From the NCBI GenBank assembly GCA_031546715.1, contig JAVBKA010000056.1:1-10930 (forward strand): DNA of 10,930 nucleotides, written 5' to 3'. The notes under the pieces are model-generated. The model had not been told where the DNA came from. It was given only the letters and a program-made list of their open reading frames with translations, and made no database searches. Below are positions 1 through 6,720 of the stretch, one piece after another (position 1 is the first letter of the stretch; every line of letters begins with the position of its first letter). The stretch is from JAVBKA01 sp031546715. Its GTDB lineage: Bacteria; Bacillota; Clostridia; Oscillospirales; UBA929. The translations under genes and the position numbers were made by a program.

Positions 1-745
1 CAGGAAGCTCCTTACCTGCGTTGCAGTCAAAGCCTTCCTTGCAGTTTGCTCTGACCCAAGCGTAGGCGCGCTCATACTCCTCAGGGTCGTAGATGCCCAA
101 GGTAATGCGGCGCAGCAGCTCTGTCATATCAACCCACTCAGCTCTGATGCCGAGGTATTTGCGGAAGAAGTCAGCGTCACAGTAGCTGCCCACAATACCC
201 ATTGACACGCCGCCAAGATTGACATATGACTTATTTCTCATCCAACCTACGGCAACAGCGCAGCGGGCAAAACGCAAAATTTTCTCCTTAACGTCCTCAG
301 GAACGGAGGTGTCTCCAGCGTCCTGCACGTCATGACCATAGATGCTAAAGGCAGGAAGTCCACGCTGAGCGTGGGCAGCCATGGCGGCGGCTAAAAACAC
401 TGCGCCGGGACGTTCTGTGCCGTTAAAGCCCCAGATTGCCTTGATTGTGCCTGTGTCCATGTCGAAGGTTTCTGTTCCGTAGCACCAGCAAGGGGTAACA
501 GTTAGTGTTGCAACAACGTTTTGTGTCGAAAACAGTTCTTGACATGCGGCGGCTTCTGCTCCGCCTCCGATTGTTGAATTGCTGATAACACATTGCACAG
601 GCGTACCGTCGGGGTAGCGGAGAGATTTGCTGATTAGCTCAGCGGCGTTTTGCGCCATTCGCATGGTTTGAGTTTCAAGACTTTCACGCACTCCGCCCCA
701 TCGTCCGTCAATGGTGGGTCTGATTCCGATTTTTGGATATAGCAT
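1..745 (-). CDS. fucI: L-fucose isomerase, N-terminal part (3' end outside window)
   Basis: Translation of the minus strand gives 248 residues that I recognise as the N-terminal portion of L-fucose isomerase (L-fucose to L-fuculose; the family also acts on D-arabinose), a cytoplasmic enzyme of fucose catabolism. Family signatures seen are IGIRPTIDGR at residues 6-15, TPCWCYG at 84-90, GFNGTERPGA at 106-115 and IYGHDVQDAGDTS at 135-147. Known FucI enzymes have about 590 residues, so more than half of the protein, including the metal-binding active site (known from E. coli FucI to lie in the C-terminal half), is beyond the left edge. The start is ATG at 745, with GAGGAG eight bases upstream. 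The frame is open throughout, so nothing suggests a pseudogene. No other fucose gene is visible. A candidate promoter directly upstream suggests it heads its own transcript, separate from the nrd operon. Confidence 0.93.
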   Translation of the reverse strand, partial: MLYPKIGIRPTIDGRWGGVRESLETQTMRMAQNAAELISKSLRYPDGTPVQCVISNSTIGGGAEAAACQELFSTQNVVATLTVTPCWCYGTETFDMDTGTIKAIWGFNGTERPGAVFLAAAMAAHAQRGLPAFSIYGHDVQDAGDTSVPEDVKEKILRFARCAVAVGWMRNKSYVNLGGVSMGIVGSYCDADFFRKYLGIRAEWVDMTELLRRITLGIYDPEEYERAYAWVRANCKEGFDCNAGKELP

Positions 746-812
746 CGTATACACTCCTCTTATATTATCTTCCGAATAAACTTATTGGCGTTAAACAGTT
801 ACTCGCTTTTTT

Positions 813-842
813 ATACTATTCTCAGAAAAAATCTTGTCTCAA
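813..842 (-). promoter_or_regulatory. candidate sigma-A promoter for fucI
   Basis: On the minus strand a TTGAGA -35-like box (837-842) is followed after 18 bp by TAGTAT (813-818). The predicted start is near 806, which gives a 5' leader of about 60 nt before fucI. The element lies in the 122-bp gap between the four-cysteine gene and fucI. Both boxes deviate from consensus and the spacer is one base longer than ideal, so this is a moderate call. I see no clear catabolite-repression (cre) site or fucose-regulator operator. Confidence 0.4.
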
Positions 843-867
843 TTTTTATTTGAGATTAGTATTATGG

Positions 868-1080
868 CTACAAGTCAAAATCTTCGGGCTTATAATCCCG
901 TTTCAAGGTCACTTGCGGTGGTGGGACACGCTTCAATGGGTCGTATGAAAAACTGCGGCATGCACTGTACGCCTCAACGATTCCGTGCTTGTCGCATATT
1001 ACTTCGTTATTTCCGGTAAATGTTCCTTTTTTACAGTAGACACACCGAGGGTCCATTTTTTTACGAAACAAATTACTCAT
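868..1080 (-). CDS. small four-cysteine protein, probably metal-binding, function unknown
   Basis: This is a 70-residue soluble protein with no membrane segment. Four cysteines are arranged as C13-x2-C16, C29 and C41, followed by the conserved-looking stretch SFSYDPLKRVPPP at 43-55 and an acidic C-terminal end (PEDFDL). The cysteine spacing suggests a small zinc-ribbon-like or other metal-binding fold, which is inference. I have the impression that similar short proteins with a C..C...C...C..F.YDPLKRVP pattern occur as hypothetical proteins in Clostridia, but I cannot check this. The start at 1080 is chosen over a longer in-frame reading because GAGGAG sits seven bases upstream and the extra N-terminal residues would overlap the preceding gene. 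The 16-nt gap after the holin-like gene points to co-transcription. No function is assigned. Confidence 0.75.
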   Translation of the reverse strand: MSNLFRKKMDPRCVYCKKGTFTGNNEVICDKHGIVEAYSACRSFSYDPLKRVPPPQVTLKRDYKPEDFDL

Positions 1081-1096
1081 ATGTATGCTCCTCACC

Positions 1097-1411
1097 CTAA
1101 CCTTGGTTACAGGCTGACTTTTCCGCTTTAACGTTTTGGGATTGCTTAAAGCACTGATGAGTGTACACAGCCGTTGCGGTGCATAGTATTCCTTGGACGA
1201 CGCCTGTAAATAGCGCGGCAAACAAGTCCTTGCCAGACAATATATTACCACTGCCGAAGACATAAAGCAAGGACAGCACAATTCCAACGCCACCCAAAAT
1301 AAAAGGAAGCCACGCACTTTGCTTTACAACTTTTTTCAACGCAAAACCAACGGCAACGAGAACAGGCACTAAGATTAACAGCTCAGGTTTTAAATATTCC
1401 AGATAATTCAT
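1097..1411 (-). CDS. Hol44-like holin family membrane protein
   Basis: This 104-residue protein has three hydrophobic segments at about residues 9-26, 34-53 and 62-84, and a short polar, lysine-containing C-terminus. The N-terminal LKPELLILVPVL motif, the PFILGGVGIVLSLLYV segment and the ALFTGVVQGIL segment match my recollection of the phage holin family Hol44 (holin superfamily V), whose members form membrane lesions that release or activate endolysins. A chromosomal protein of this type could instead serve protein export or cell-wall turnover. I chose ATG at 1411 because homologues begin M..YLKPE; the Shine-Dalgarno signal before it is weak. An in-frame ATG at 1459 would add 16 residues but has no better ribosome binding site. 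No endolysin or other phage gene is adjacent. It follows nrdG after 105 nt and precedes the four-cysteine gene by 16 nt. Confidence 0.72.
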   Translation of the reverse strand: MNYLEYLKPELLILVPVLVAVGFALKKVVKQSAWLPFILGGVGIVLSLLYVFGSGNILSGKDLFAALFTGVVQGILCTATAVYTHQCFKQSQNVKAEKSACNQG

Positions 1412-1516
1412 AATTTCACAACCATATTTTAATGTTCTGACATGCACCGCCGAAGACATTTCGACATACAGCCAGACATTAAATTATATGCTGAACAATG
1501 TAATTATGCTCACTTT

Positions 1517-2011
1517 TTATAGCAGAACAACAGAACCGCTTGTAAGGCTTTGATTTACGTCAATTACACGCTGATTTGAGCTGCCAACCCACGCTGTATC
1601 AAGGGTTTGAAGTTCATCCACATACCGTCCGTCAACTAAAACATCACAAAGTCCTAGCAGTTTAGACATATTTTCGTCTGCTAAAAGCTCTTCGTAGGTA
1701 AATCCAGAAAAAGCCCAAACATCTAAGCCTCGCGACTTTGCCCAAGTAGTTATGTCAATTAGTGGCTCAATTTGCAAAAACGGCTCCCCTCCCGACAAGG
1801 TGATGCCTTGAAGGAGGGGATTTTTCTGTATGTCGGCCTTGATAGCGTCGGTACTAACTAGTCTTCCCGCGTCTAGGGCGTGGGTTTTCGGATTGTGACA
1901 GTTCTTGCAAAAATGCTTACATCCTTGCGAGAATATTACGTATCTAAAACCCTTGCCGTCAACAATGGAATCATGCTTCAGCCCAGCAACTCTGAGTGAT
2001 TGGTTATCCAT
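1517..2011 (-). CDS. nrdG: anaerobic ribonucleoside-triphosphate reductase activating protein (radical SAM)
   Basis: This 164-residue radical-SAM activase installs the glycyl radical on NrdD, using S-adenosylmethionine and a [4Fe-4S] cluster. The cluster ligands are visible as C31-x3-C35-x2-C38 (CKHFCKNC), followed by HNP, and the SAM-binding GGEP motif is at residues 74-77 (LSGGEPF). An N-terminal SIVDGKGFRYVIFSQGC segment is typical of the family, and the length fits the usual 150-180 residues. The ATG at 2011 overlaps the end of nrdD by 8 nt, which implies translational coupling; a weak AGGTG lies about 14 bases upstream inside nrdD. It is expected to be controlled by the nrdD promoter and its NrdR-like sites. 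The frame is intact. Confidence 0.96.
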   Translation of the reverse strand: MDNQSLRVAGLKHDSIVDGKGFRYVIFSQGCKHFCKNCHNPKTHALDAGRLVSTDAIKADIQKNPLLQGITLSGGEPFLQIEPLIDITTWAKSRGLDVWAFSGFTYEELLADENMSKLLGLCDVLVDGRYVDELQTLDTAWVGSSNQRVIDVNQSLTSGSVVLL

Positions 2012-4331
2012 GAGTTACTCGGTCGCGCACCTCTGCCCGCTTTGCGTTGTTAAAACGATCTAAGGTGCCAGCGAGGTAGCCTGTAATACGGCGAATGCGT
2101 TCAAAGGGCACTGAATGTACTTCGGAGCGACCGCAGCCAGGGCATTTCTTGGTAATAATTCCTGAGAAACCGCACACAGGGTCACGGTCAACAGGGTGAT
2201 TAACCGAGCCGTAGCCAACGCCAGAGTGCTGCATTTCCTTAATCACACGTTCAAAGGCATCGAGATTTTGCAGCGGGTCGCCGTCCATCTCAATGTAGGT
2301 GATATGTCCTGCATTTGTGAGGGCGTGATATGGGGCTTCTAGATGAATTTTGTCATAGGCGGTTATATCGTATCCAACAGGAACATGGAAAGAGTTTGTG
2401 TAGTATTCTTTGTCTGTTACGCCGGGGATTATGCCGTATTTCTTTTGGTCTAGGCGCACGAAACGTCCTGAAAGACCTTCGGCGGGGGTTGCAATAAGAG
2501 TAAAATTCAGCTTGCTCTTTTCGCTTTCCTCGTCCATACGCTTACGCATATGACCAACAATTTTAAGCCCAAGCTCTTGCGCCTCCTTGGACTGACCATG
2601 ATGTTCGCCAATCAGAGCCGTCAAGGTTTCGGCAAGTCCGATAAAGCCGATTGTAAGAGTACCGTGCTTGAGAACTTCGCCCACTTCATCGTCCCAACCG
2701 AGCTTTTCGCTGTCCAGCCAGACATGCTGCCCCATCAAAAATGGGAAGTTACGTACCTTTTTGTGAGCTTGAATTGAAAAACGAGCGTATAGCTGGTCGA
2801 TAATCAGGCTAATTTTAGTGTCCATTTCTTGGAAGAACAAGGTTTTGGCAAGATGTGCATTATCCCCCGCTGTTCTTCTGGCGTTAATGGCAATACGCGG
2901 GAGGTTCAAGGAGGTGTAGCTTAGGTTTCCTCTGCCGCCAACAACTTCACGCTCAGGGTCGTGGACATTGCCCACAACGCGGGTACGGCAGCCCATGTAT
3001 GAAATCTCGGTTTCAGGCGTACCTTTGTAGTATTTAGCGTTAAACGGCGCATCCATAAAGGAAAAGTTAGGGAACAAACGCTTTGCGCTTACTCTACATG
3101 CAAGCTTAAACAGGTCATAGCTGATGTCCTCTGGTTCTGAGTTGACGCCTTCTTTAACTCTGAATATCTGAATCGGGAAAATAGGTGTTTCCCCATGTCC
3201 AAGCCCTGATTCCGTAGCAAGTAGCAGGTTTTTAATCACCAAGCGTCCTTCAGGAGAGGTATCTAAACCGTAGTTAATGGAGGAAAACGGAGTTTGTGCA
3301 CCTGCGCGACTGTGCATGGTGTTAAGATTGTGGACGATTGCCACCATCGCCTTGTATGTCAGCCTGTCAATTTCTTTTTCAGCTTGACGCTGAGTAAAGC
3401 TCTGGATGTGGTCAACAATTGCTTCATCAGGCACTAGCTTAAGTAAAACTTCATGTTCTGCCGCCTTGTACTCAGGATTTCCGCCCATGCAAGGCTTTAA
3501 ATCCTTAGGCCAGTCAATTTTTGCAGGGGTAACATCTGCAAGCAACTCCAAGGCTCTGAAAATATTATCACGGTAAGTAATGACAAAGGATTTTTTAACA
3601 CCCATAGCCATACCATAGTCAAAGTTAAATACGCTTTGTCCGCCGTGCTGGTCGTTTTGATTGCTTTGAATTGCGATACAGCAAAGCGCCGCATAACTTG
3701 TGATATTTGCAGGCTCACGAAGTGCGCCGTGACCTGTAGAGAAGCCGTCCTTAAACAGTTTAACAAGGTCAATCTGGCAGCAGGTGGTGGTTAAGGAATA
3801 AAAATCCAAATCGTGGATATGGACATCACCGTCCCGGTGCGCGCGTGAGTGAACAGGGTCAAGCACAAACATTTCCGTAAACTGCTTAGAGCCTTCGCTT
3901 CCGTATTTGAGCATAGTTCCCATGGCGGTGTCGCCGTCAATGTTTGCGTTTTCACGCTTAATATCGCTGTCCTCCGCAGGGCGGAAGGTGAGGTCTTCAT
4001 AGGTTTTCATAAGACGGGTATTCATTTCGCGGATGCGACTGCGTTCAGCGCGGTACAGCATGTACGCCTTTGCGGCGGCGTCATGCCCTTTGTGCATCAG
4101 CACCTGCTCCACAACGTCTTGAACATGCTCTACATCAGGAGCAGAGTCGTTGCCATCTTCAAGAATAGCATAAACTTCCTCGGCAAGAGCGTAGGACAGA
4201 GACTTTTTGTCCTGTTGCAAGGTTGCGAGAAAGGACTTATTTATTGCATCCGCGATTTTATCTAAATTAAAACTGACTACTCGTCCGTCTCTTTTTCTAA
4301 GACTGGTAATCTTTTGTACCGGAACATTCAT
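2004..4331 (-). CDS. nrdD: class III (anaerobic) ribonucleoside-triphosphate reductase
   Basis: This 775-residue glycyl-radical enzyme reduces ribonucleoside triphosphates to deoxyribonucleotides without oxygen. An ATP-cone allosteric domain occupies about residues 6-97 (KRDGRVVSFN near its start). The catalytic barrel carries TTTCCQID (C184/C185), a candidate for one active-site cysteine; MGCR (C448), which matches the position of the thiyl-radical cysteine of the family; and GRGNLSYTSLNLPRI at 467-480. The glycyl-radical motif RRITGYL near the C-terminus places the radical at G751. Just before it is the zinc-ribbon region (C720, C730, C733), where only three of the usual four cysteines are seen. 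The start ATG at 4331 is preceded by AGGAGG with an 8-nt spacer. It is the first gene of the operon with nrdG, and NrdR-like boxes upstream indicate repression by NrdR. Presence of this enzyme supports anaerobic growth. Confidence 0.97.
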   Translation of the reverse strand: MNVPVQKITSLRKRDGRVVSFNLDKIADAINKSFLATLQQDKKSLSYALAEEVYAILEDGNDSAPDVEHVQDVVEQVLMHKGHDAAAKAYMLYRAERSRIREMNTRLMKTYEDLTFRPAEDSDIKRENANIDGDTAMGTMLKYGSEGSKQFTEMFVLDPVHSRAHRDGDVHIHDLDFYSLTTTCCQIDLVKLFKDGFSTGHGALREPANITSYAALCCIAIQSNQNDQHGGQSVFNFDYGMAMGVKKSFVITYRDNIFRALELLADVTPAKIDWPKDLKPCMGGNPEYKAAEHEVLLKLVPDEAIVDHIQSFTQRQAEKEIDRLTYKAMVAIVHNLNTMHSRAGAQTPFSSINYGLDTSPEGRLVIKNLLLATESGLGHGETPIFPIQIFRVKEGVNSEPEDISYDLFKLACRVSAKRLFPNFSFMDAPFNAKYYKGTPETEISYMGCRTRVVGNVHDPEREVVGGRGNLSYTSLNLPRIAINARRTAGDNAHLAKTLFFQEMDTKISLIIDQLYARFSIQAHKKVRNFPFLMGQHVWLDSEKLGWDDEVGEVLKHGTLTIGFIGLAETLTALIGEHHGQSKEAQELGLKIVGHMRKRMDEESEKSKLNFTLIATPAEGLSGRFVRLDQKKYGIIPGVTDKEYYTNSFHVPVGYDITAYDKIHLEAPYHALTNAGHITYIEMDGDPLQNLDAFERVIKEMQHSGVGYGSVNHPVDRDPVCGFSGIITKKCPGCGRSEVHSVPFERIRRITGYLAGTLDRFNNAKRAEVRDRVTHG

Positions 4332-4368
4332 TGAAATTGCCTCCTAAGCATGCGGGCTGAAAAGTTTT

Positions 4369-4384
4369 GCACTATATATAGTAT
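4369..4384. promoter_or_regulatory. NrdR box 1 (proximal to nrdD)
   Basis: The 16-bp sequence GCACTATATATAGTAT fits the known NrdR-box pattern acaCwAtATaTwGtgt, with the C and G of the core eight bases apart. It lies in the nrdD leader, about 20-35 bases downstream of the predicted transcription start. NrdR is the ATP/dATP-sensing repressor of ribonucleotide reductase genes. Its centre is 32 bp, about three helical turns, from that of the second box, which matches the paired arrangement typical of NrdR-controlled promoters. Confidence 0.82.
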
Positions 4385-4401
4385 ACATGCAGGCTCACCT
4401 C

Positions 4402-4415
4402 GCACTATATAGTGT
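4402..4415. promoter_or_regulatory. NrdR-like box 2, short core, overlapping the nrdD -10 box
   Basis: The sequence GCACTATATAGTGT contains a perfect 12-bp palindrome (CACTATATAGTG, 4403-4414). It resembles an NrdR box, but the A/T core between C and G is six bases instead of eight. It overlaps the predicted -10 element of the nrdD promoter, so a bound repressor would block polymerase directly. Its placement three helical turns from box 1 supports cooperative binding. The shorter core is unusual and may lower affinity. Confidence 0.7.
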
Positions 4416-4439
4416 AAGCCTTTTTGACGTTTTTGTCAA
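4411..4439 (-). promoter_or_regulatory. sigma-A promoter of the nrdD operon
   Basis: On the minus strand a perfect TTGACA -35 box (4434-4439) is followed after exactly 17 bp by TACACT (4411-4416), four of six matches to TATAAT. The predicted start is near 4404, giving a leader of about 72 nt before nrdD. The -10 box is embedded in NrdR-like box 2, consistent with repression when deoxynucleotide pools are high. Confidence 0.75.
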
Positions 4440-4458
4440 GGGGTTGTGGTTGCTATTT

Positions 4459-4485
4459 GAAAAAGTGGCAAATTAAACAATTCGC
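4459..4485 (-). terminator. weak candidate terminator after metY
   Basis: On the minus strand GCGAATT and AATTTGC form a 7-bp RNA stem (one G-U pair) around a four-base loop (4468-4485), followed by CAC and five T residues. It lies 30 nt past the metY stop and just before the nrdD promoter, where a terminator is expected. The stem is short and AT-rich, so termination may be inefficient and some read-through into nrdD is possible. Confidence 0.35.
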
Positions 4486-4514
4486 TCCGGTCATTTTCTG
4501 CAAGTATTTTCTAA

Positions 4515-5789
4515 TTAGACTCTTGACAACGCCTGTTCAATATCAGCAATAATATCCTCGATAGATTCAATACCAACGCTAATTCTAATTGTTCCTGCGG
4601 TTATGCCGATTTCACGGAGCTGCTCAGGCGATAACTGACTGTGTGTTGTGGCGGCGGGGCAGTTGACCAAGGTGCGTGAATCTCCGATGTTGGTGACAAT
4701 TGGGATAAGCTTTAGGCAGTCGCAAAAAATTGTTCCCGCATCTTTCCCGCCCTTTAAATCAAAGGTAAACATAGAGCTTTGACCCTTTGGCGCATATTTT
4801 TTCGCCAGTGCATAGTTCGGCGAGGATTTCAAACCGCAGTAGGACACAGACTCAACCTTATCATGTGCTTCTAAAAACTCAGCAACTCTTAGTGCGTTCT
4901 GAGAATGGCGTTCCATACGCAGTGACAGGGTTTCCAGTCCCAGCAGACCCAGCCAAGAGTTAAACGGCGACGGACATGTGCCGATGTCACGCATCAAATG
5001 TGTTCGCAGTTTTGTGATAAAGGCGGCTTCGCCGATGTCTGCGTACACGATTCCGTGGTAGCTGTCGTCAGGAGTGTTAAAATCAGAAAATCTTGGATTA
5101 TTTTTCCATGCAAACTTACCGCTGTCAATAACAACGCCCATAATTATGTCGCCGTTGCCAGCGATGTATTTTGAAACTGAGTGAACCACAATGTCTGCGC
5201 CCAGTGTAAACGGCTGCATTAGGTACGGCGTTGCCACAGTGTTGTCAGCAATCAGGGGGATTCCGTGCTTATGTGCAATAGCGGCGATGGCTTCAATGTC
5301 AGGCACATCCGAGAAGGGGTTGCCCATGGTTTCAAGGAAATAGGCTCTCGTTTTTTCATTAGTAGCCTTTTCAAACTCCTCAGGATGGTCAGAGTCAACA
5401 AAGTGAACTTTAATCCCCATCAATGACAGGGTGTTTTTCATCATATTTACAGCACCGCCGTAGATACTGCGCGAGGAGACGATTTCGCCGCCGTTGCCAG
5501 CCAGCGCCAAAAATGTCATCACCATTGCCGCATGACCGCTGGAGGTCGCCAATGCGCCAACGCCGCCTTCTAGCTGAGTTATGCGCTTTTCAAAAACATC
5601 AGTGGTGGGATTGCCGATGCGGGAGTATATATTTCCAGCGGATTCCAAGGCAAAAAGGCTACGGGCTGCCTCGGTGTTCTCAAAAGAGTAGGCACTGGTC
5701 ATATACAGTGGAACTTGAATAGACCTTGTTGTCGGGTCGATTTCATAACCTCCATGGGTAGCAATCGTGTCAAATCCAAGATTTTTCAT
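4515..5789 (-). CDS. metY: O-acetylhomoserine sulfhydrylase-type PLP enzyme
   Basis: This 424-residue cytoplasmic enzyme belongs to the Cys/Met-metabolism PLP family. The best fit is O-acetylhomoserine aminocarboxypropyltransferase (MetY), which makes homocysteine from O-acetylhomoserine and sulfide. Seen are FDTIATHGGYEIDPTT at 6-21, the phosphate-binding YSRIGNPTTDVFEKR at 55-69, D182 in ADNT (binds the pyridine nitrogen), K207 in HSVSKY (Schiff-base lysine) and NIGDSRTLVNCPAATTHSQ near the C-terminus. At the position where methionine gamma-lyases carry a key cysteine, this protein has YGG (110-112), which argues for MetY. Length is normal. The ATG at 5789 has AAAGGA seven bases upstream. 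It follows the GerMN lipoprotein gene after only 19 nt, so it is probably the last gene of the signalling operon. No SAM riboswitch or T-box is visible before it. Exact substrate is uncertain. Confidence 0.9.
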   Translation of the reverse strand: MKNLGFDTIATHGGYEIDPTTRSIQVPLYMTSAYSFENTEAARSLFALESAGNIYSRIGNPTTDVFEKRITQLEGGVGALATSSGHAAMVMTFLALAGNGGEIVSSRSIYGGAVNMMKNTLSLMGIKVHFVDSDHPEEFEKATNEKTRAYFLETMGNPFSDVPDIEAIAAIAHKHGIPLIADNTVATPYLMQPFTLGADIVVHSVSKYIAGNGDIIMGVVIDSGKFAWKNNPRFSDFNTPDDSYHGIVYADIGEAAFITKLRTHLMRDIGTCPSPFNSWLGLLGLETLSLRMERHSQNALRVAEFLEAHDKVESVSYCGLKSSPNYALAKKYAPKGQSSMFTFDLKGGKDAGTIFCDCLKLIPIVTNIGDSRTLVNCPAATTHSQLSPEQLREIGITAGTIRISVGIESIEDIIADIEQALSRV

Positions 5790-5808
5790 ACAATTTTCCT
5801 TTCATTGC

Positions 5809-6720
5809 TTAAGTTTTAGAGAAGTTTTCTCTACTAATTGGCTGCATTAGGTCAAAACTAAAATAATTGCCATGTTCAGTCCCGTCAATTAGGAAGCGAA
5901 CTAGCTTAATGTTTTTCATCTCTGTCAAGGTATACACGATAGACGATAATGCGGACTCAGCGGCGGACACGCTCTCACAGGTTAAAAACTCTTGAGAAAG
6001 GTTCACCGTACAAACGCCGTTTTCGTAAGCAACGCTTAAAAGCTTAGTACCTACGGGAATTTCCGATTGGAAATCACCAGAGGTTGGGCCGATAAGCAAT
6101 GCCTCCATTAGCGCAGAATACCAAATGGGCGACTCGTTTTCCCTGAGATACACCACCCTGTTTTCAGAAGAAAGCTCCCCTGTCACCTTATTTTTGAAAT
6201 AAAGCCTAAAGGAATGCAGGGAGGACACCAGCGCGGGAGAGTCAATTACAAAGTCTGAAGGACTAAGTGTAAGGCTGTTCCCCGTCTGCTCAAATTGGTA
6301 CTGCACGGAATTTACCCCTTGGAATTGGGTCATGGAAAGTACGATACAAGCGTCTGCAATTTTTTTGCGAATTCCCGCCTTTTGCTGTGGTTCTGCTTCA
6401 AAGGTAATAACTGCAACGTCGTTGACTAACTCCACTGTCAAAAGGTCGTAATCGTCAGGAATGGCGGACTTAAAGCCGTCGTCCTTCGGTACAGCCGAAA
6501 GCTGCTCTAGGGTAAACATCAGATAGTCCTCAGTAGTGCTTCCACCCTCGCTGTACTCTCTAACCTCAGTCTCTATAGTGCTGCTGTTTTCCCCTGTGCA
6601 ATAGATTTTAACGTAAAAGTTATCGCCAGAATTTTCCGATCTATCGCAAGCTGTACACATGAGTATAAGGGCTAGAACGCAATAACACAAGACTTTTTTT
6701 CTTGGAAAATTTTTACTCAT
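5809..6720 (-). CDS. GerMN-domain lipoprotein
   Basis: This 303-residue predicted lipoprotein has a basic N-terminus (MSKNFPRKK), a hydrophobic segment at about 10-24 and a lipobox-like LMCTAC with the lipidated cysteine at C25. Cysteine rather than an aliphatic residue at -3 makes the lipobox slightly unusual. Two GerMN-like domains are apparent, at about 60-145 (TTEDYLMFTLEQL, VELVNDVAVITFEAE) and 190-285 (SPIWYSALMEALLIGP, GVCTVNLSQEF, IKLVRFLIDG); the second fits better. GerMN domains occur in spore-germination GerM and in actinobacterial LpqB and are thought to act at the cell wall; the function here is unknown. Its ATG overlaps the kinase stop as ATGA, with AAGGTG seven bases upstream, so translation is coupled. 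It probably works outside the membrane with the kinase, perhaps modulating its sensor domain (inference). Confidence 0.85.
   Translation of the reverse strand: MSKNFPRKKVLCYCVLALILMCTACDRSENSGDNFYVKIYCTGENSSTIETEVREYSEGGSTTEDYLMFTLEQLSAVPKDDGFKSAIPDDYDLLTVELVNDVAVITFEAEPQQKAGIRKKIADACIVLSMTQFQGVNSVQYQFEQTGNSLTLSPSDFVIDSPALVSSLHSFRLYFKNKVTGELSSENRVVYLRENESPIWYSALMEALLIGPTSGDFQSEIPVGTKLLSVAYENGVCTVNLSQEFLTCESVSAAESALSSIVYTLTEMKNIKLVRFLIDGTEHGNYFSFDLMQPISRENFSKT

Noticed and set aside
826..855. Possible terminator after the four-cysteine gene (stem TCTCAA/TTGAGA, then six T on the minus strand)
   Set aside because: The stem is only six A/T-rich pairs, the T-run starts five bases after the stem, and half of the stem is the candidate fucI -35 box.
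868..1317. Long minus-strand reading of 149 codons ending with the four-cysteine protein
   Set aside because: Its first half overlaps the holin-like gene in another frame and has no ribosome binding site; only the last 70 codons, after GAGGAG, look like a real protein.
1483..1488. Perfect TATAAT on the minus strand upstream of the holin-like gene
   Set aside because: No acceptable -35 box lies 16-18 bp upstream and there is no extended -10 TG; the region is AT-rich, so it may be chance.
1097..1516. Prophage remnant around the holin-like gene
   Set aside because: No integrase, endolysin, structural gene, attachment repeat or shift in base composition is visible; neighbours are ordinary chromosomal genes.
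3849..4265. Plus-strand open frame of 138 codons inside nrdD
   Set aside because: It is antisense to the well-conserved N-terminal part of NrdD, shows no recognisable domain and has no convincing ribosome binding site.
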